A stretch of 7,310 nt of DNA, taken from Bacteroidaceae bacterium (lineage in GTDB: Bacteria > Bacteroidota > Bacteroidia > Bacteroidales > Bacteroidaceae). Of this stretch, positions 5,498-7,310 are shown one piece after another. The notes beneath the pieces were generated by a model. That model was given only the letters and a program-made list of their open reading frames with translations, was not told the DNA's origin and ran no database searches. The stretch spans positions 1 to 7,310 of the forward strand of contig JAGCWG010000020.1 of the NCBI GenBank assembly GCA_017961965.1. The letters run 5' to 3'. Numbering within the stretch: position 1 is the first letter of the stretch; each line of letters starts with the position of its first letter. Position numbers and translations under genes: made by a program.

Positions 5498-6952
5498 ATG
5501 AAAAAGGTATTCACATACATACTTCCGTTGGTGTTGGTAATGATGATGTTCTCTTGTGAGGATACTGAGAGTTTCAGCACTAATGAGGCATTGCGCCTCT
5601 CATTTAGTGAGGATACTGTGTCATTTGACACGGTGATAAGCACCGTTATGTCAAGCACTAAGCGTGTGATGATATTCAACAATAATAAGGAGGGGCTCAG
5701 GGTTACGAGTGCCCGACTTGCCAGTGGTGGTGCAAGTGGGTTCCGTATAAACGTAGATGGACGTAAAGGACCCGTGGTCAACGATATAGAAGTATTGAAG
5801 GAAGATAGCATCTTCATGCTTGTGGAGGTAAAGACAGACGTGACGAACAGTGTTGAACCTGTTGTTGTACGTGATTCTGTTTTGTTCACGCTTGAATCAG
5901 GTGTTGTGCAGAAGTTGATATTGGAGGCACAAGGACAGGATGCTATTATTCTTCGTGCCCCACGATGTAAGCGGGGTGAGACAATGGTGTTCCAGAGTGG
6001 AATGCCTTACCTTATATATGATAGTCTTGTGGTTGATTCTGATGCCACAGTTAACATTGAGGCTGGTGCAACGCTCATGTTCCATTCCAATGCCAGCATA
6101 CTTGTGCATGGACGGCTTAACATCAACGGAGAGAAGGGAAGAATGGCTACACTCAGAGGTGATCGCACAGACAGGATGTTCACGTACCTGCCTTACGACC
6201 GCATAGATGCACAGTGGGGTGGCATACGTCTCTATGGTTCAAGCACAAATAATGTTATTCGCTATGCCGACATCCATGGAGGTAACTATGGCATAGAGTG
6301 CGATAGCACGGGTACTGACAAGGTTAAACTGACAATAGAAAACAGCATCATAACGAATGTGAGTGGTTTTGGACTATGGGCTGAGAATTGCAAGATTGAC
6401 GCTCGTAACAGCATCATCAGTAATGCACGTTATGATTGTGTGAATGTGACTGGTGGTGAATATGACTTCGTACATTGTACCATAGCGCAGTTCTATGCGT
6501 TGGGTACATACAGTGAAGGTAATGCGCTTCGTATTGCCAATGTTAAGGAACTCGACCCATGCGCATTGACTTTCCACATGGATAATTCCATCGTCACGGG
6601 TTTTGCCAAGGATGAGGTGTTTGCCAGTCGTTTCAAGGGAAATAATGAGGTGGCAAAAGATGAAGCCTTGTTTGACCTAATCTTCTACAACTGCCTTGTT
6701 ACGACGGATACTATAGGTGCAGGCGAATACTTTGTTGATTGCATCATTGATGACATCAACGGCGATATCAACCGCAAGAAGCATTTCAAGAACATAGACA
6801 CTCATGCCTTCATGTTTGACTATCATCTCGATAGCCTCTCATACGCATGTGGCAAAGCTTCTAACGCATACATAACTGCCCTGCCAAATGATATGTTTGG
6901 AACTGAACGTAAAGCTGGCAACGTGGATATCGGAGCTTTGCAAGGGGAATAA
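5498..6952 (+). CDS. Lipoprotein with N-terminal beta domain and right-handed parallel beta-helix
   Basis: A 484-residue protein whose exact function I do not recognise. Residues 1-20 are a lipoprotein signal (hydrophobic stretch, lipobox ending FSC, Cys20). Cys20 is followed by E, D, T, E, an acidic cluster resembling the surface-export signal of Bacteroidota lipoproteins, so exposure on the cell surface is possible. Residues about 32-145 look like a beta-sandwich of the ASH/Hydin type, with an FDTV opening, FNNNKEGL and GFRINVDG segments. From about 165 a beta-helix begins: GMPYLIYDSLVV, then a GATLMF rung, HGRLNING, and the WGGI motif at 240-243 common in this group. N-rich turns (NSIITN, NSIISN, NCKIDARN) continue to about 430. 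The C-terminus, DIGALQ (477-482), matches the ending of choice-of-anchor-Q-type proteins. Beta-helix folds often bind or cleave polysaccharide, but no catalytic residues can be assigned. Adhesion or glycan binding is inference. Confidence 0.85.
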   Translation: MKKVFTYILPLVLVMMMFSCEDTESFSTNEALRLSFSEDTVSFDTVISTVMSSTKRVMIFNNNKEGLRVTSARLASGGASGFRINVDGRKGPVVNDIEVLKEDSIFMLVEVKTDVTNSVEPVVVRDSVLFTLESGVVQKLILEAQGQDAIILRAPRCKRGETMVFQSGMPYLIYDSLVVDSDATVNIEAGATLMFHSNASILVHGRLNINGEKGRMATLRGDRTDRMFTYLPYDRIDAQWGGIRLYGSSTNNVIRYADIHGGNYGIECDSTGTDKVKLTIENSIITNVSGFGLWAENCKIDARNSIISNARYDCVNVTGGEYDFVHCTIAQFYALGTYSEGNALRIANVKELDPCALTFHMDNSIVTGFAKDEVFASRFKGNNEVAKDEALFDLIFYNCLVTTDTIGAGEYFVDCIIDDINGDINRKKHFKNIDTHAFMFDYHLDSLSYACGKASNAYITALPNDMFGTERKAGNVDIGALQGE

Positions 6953-6972
6953 AGGTGATGGAAATTGAACGA

Positions 6973-7026
6973 TAAAAAAAGAGCAAATGGGTATTAAGAA
7001 AAATTAATACTCATTTGCCTTTCTTT
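6973..7026. terminator. Bidirectional intrinsic terminator between convergent genes
   Basis: A 15-bp stem (6983-6997 with 7004-7018, one G-T wobble) encloses GAAAAA. On the plus strand it is followed by CCTTTCTTT. On the minus strand it is followed by CTC and a run of seven T (complement of 6974-6980). It therefore can end both the lipoprotein transcript (31 bases after its stop) and the PIN gene transcript coming from the right. Confidence 0.85.
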
Positions 7027-7148
7027 GACCGTTAATAAAAGAAACCTAAACCCACAAAAAAAGCAGAAGTGATACCTTCCGCCAATAATAGTGTCAGCCT
7101 TTTTGGTTTGCACATTTATATGTCATGATATATGAATATAGTTTTCCG
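7027..7148. other. Convergent intergenic gap, nothing recognised
   Basis: This AT-rich gap lies between the bidirectional terminator and the stop codon of the PIN gene. It contains no credible open frame, no clear promoter and no strong hairpin. Confidence 0.5.
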
Positions 7149-7310
7149 TTAACTATTTGTAATCGTAGTACCCAGAACTTCTTTCTCAAACGTAGCTGCA
7201 TCGACAATACGACATCCTGCAACCTTACGAAGCACAAGAAGATCTTGATCTCCAGTCACAAGGTAGTTAGCTTTGGAATCCAAGGCAAGAGCCAAAAGAT
7301 AATCATCTGC
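7149..7310 (-). CDS. PIN-domain protein, C-terminal part (runs off window)
   Basis: An open frame enters from the right edge of the window and ends at a TAA (7149-7151), giving 53 visible residues. They begin ADDYLLALALDSKANYLVTG, continue DQDLL, and end with VDAATFEKEVLG and a short tail. The D-x(n)-LALA pattern followed by YLVTGDQDLL is the C-terminal signature of PIN ribonucleases, in particular the family of putative toxin components of type II toxin-antitoxin modules. The visible acidic residues (Asp2/3, and Asp21/23 of the fragment) correspond to the last metal-binding positions of the PIN active site; the first ones lie outside. The frame is open with no break. An antitoxin, if there is one, would normally lie upstream, beyond 7310, so the toxin-antitoxin assignment is inference. 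Confidence 0.82.
   Translation of the reverse strand, partial: ADDYLLALALDSKANYLVTGDQDLLVLRKVAGCRIVDAATFEKEVLGTTITNS

Noticed and set aside
5470..5889. 139-codon minus-strand frame inside the beta-helix lipoprotein gene
   Set aside because: Ser/Thr-rich shadow of the real gene, without any start signal or family likeness.

Overview
The window looks like chromosomal DNA of a Bacteroidota member, most likely Prevotella or a close relative. The evidence is threefold: TAnnTTTG-type -7 boxes instead of sigma70-type -10 boxes, starts without a clear Shine-Dalgarno sequence, and three gene types common in this phylum (a ~490-residue pyruvate kinase, a 971-residue M16 lipoprotein peptidase and a beta-helix lipoprotein). 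The genus is an inference from style; no rRNA or other marker is present.

Layout: bases 1-61 hold a short GC-rich, hairpin-forming intergenic element. Bases 62-1531 (minus) encode an intact pyruvate kinase. Bases 1532-2401 form an unusually long, gene-free, repeat-rich divergent intergenic region. Bases 2402-5317 (plus) encode an M16 zinc peptidase lipoprotein, followed by a strong intrinsic terminator (5362-5402). A good Bacteroidota promoter (5471-5478) then serves a beta-helix lipoprotein at 5498-6952 (plus). A bidirectional terminator (6973-7026) separates it from a convergent PIN-domain gene at 7149-7310 (minus), of which only the C-terminal 53 residues are inside the window.

The most unusual part is 1532-2401. 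Two different imperfect palindromic elements sit on either side of a short divergent promoter core (about 1810-1930). Element 1 (1568-1804) has a hairpin at each end, mirrored arrays of an AGTTAAN heptamer and a 35-bp palindrome inside; it would be transcribed as most of the pyk leader. Element 2 (about 2088-2367) carries about eight copies of a CACGAATT-type core in both orientations, bounded by a perfect 17-bp inverted repeat; it would lie in the leader of the peptidase gene. No protein-coding gene is supported in either, and they resemble non-autonomous palindromic repeats or structured RNA leaders.

The genes do not form one pathway. Pyruvate kinase is cytoplasmic central metabolism. The next two genes encode separately transcribed envelope lipoproteins. 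The last is probably the toxin-like part of a PIN-type module whose remainder lies outside the window.
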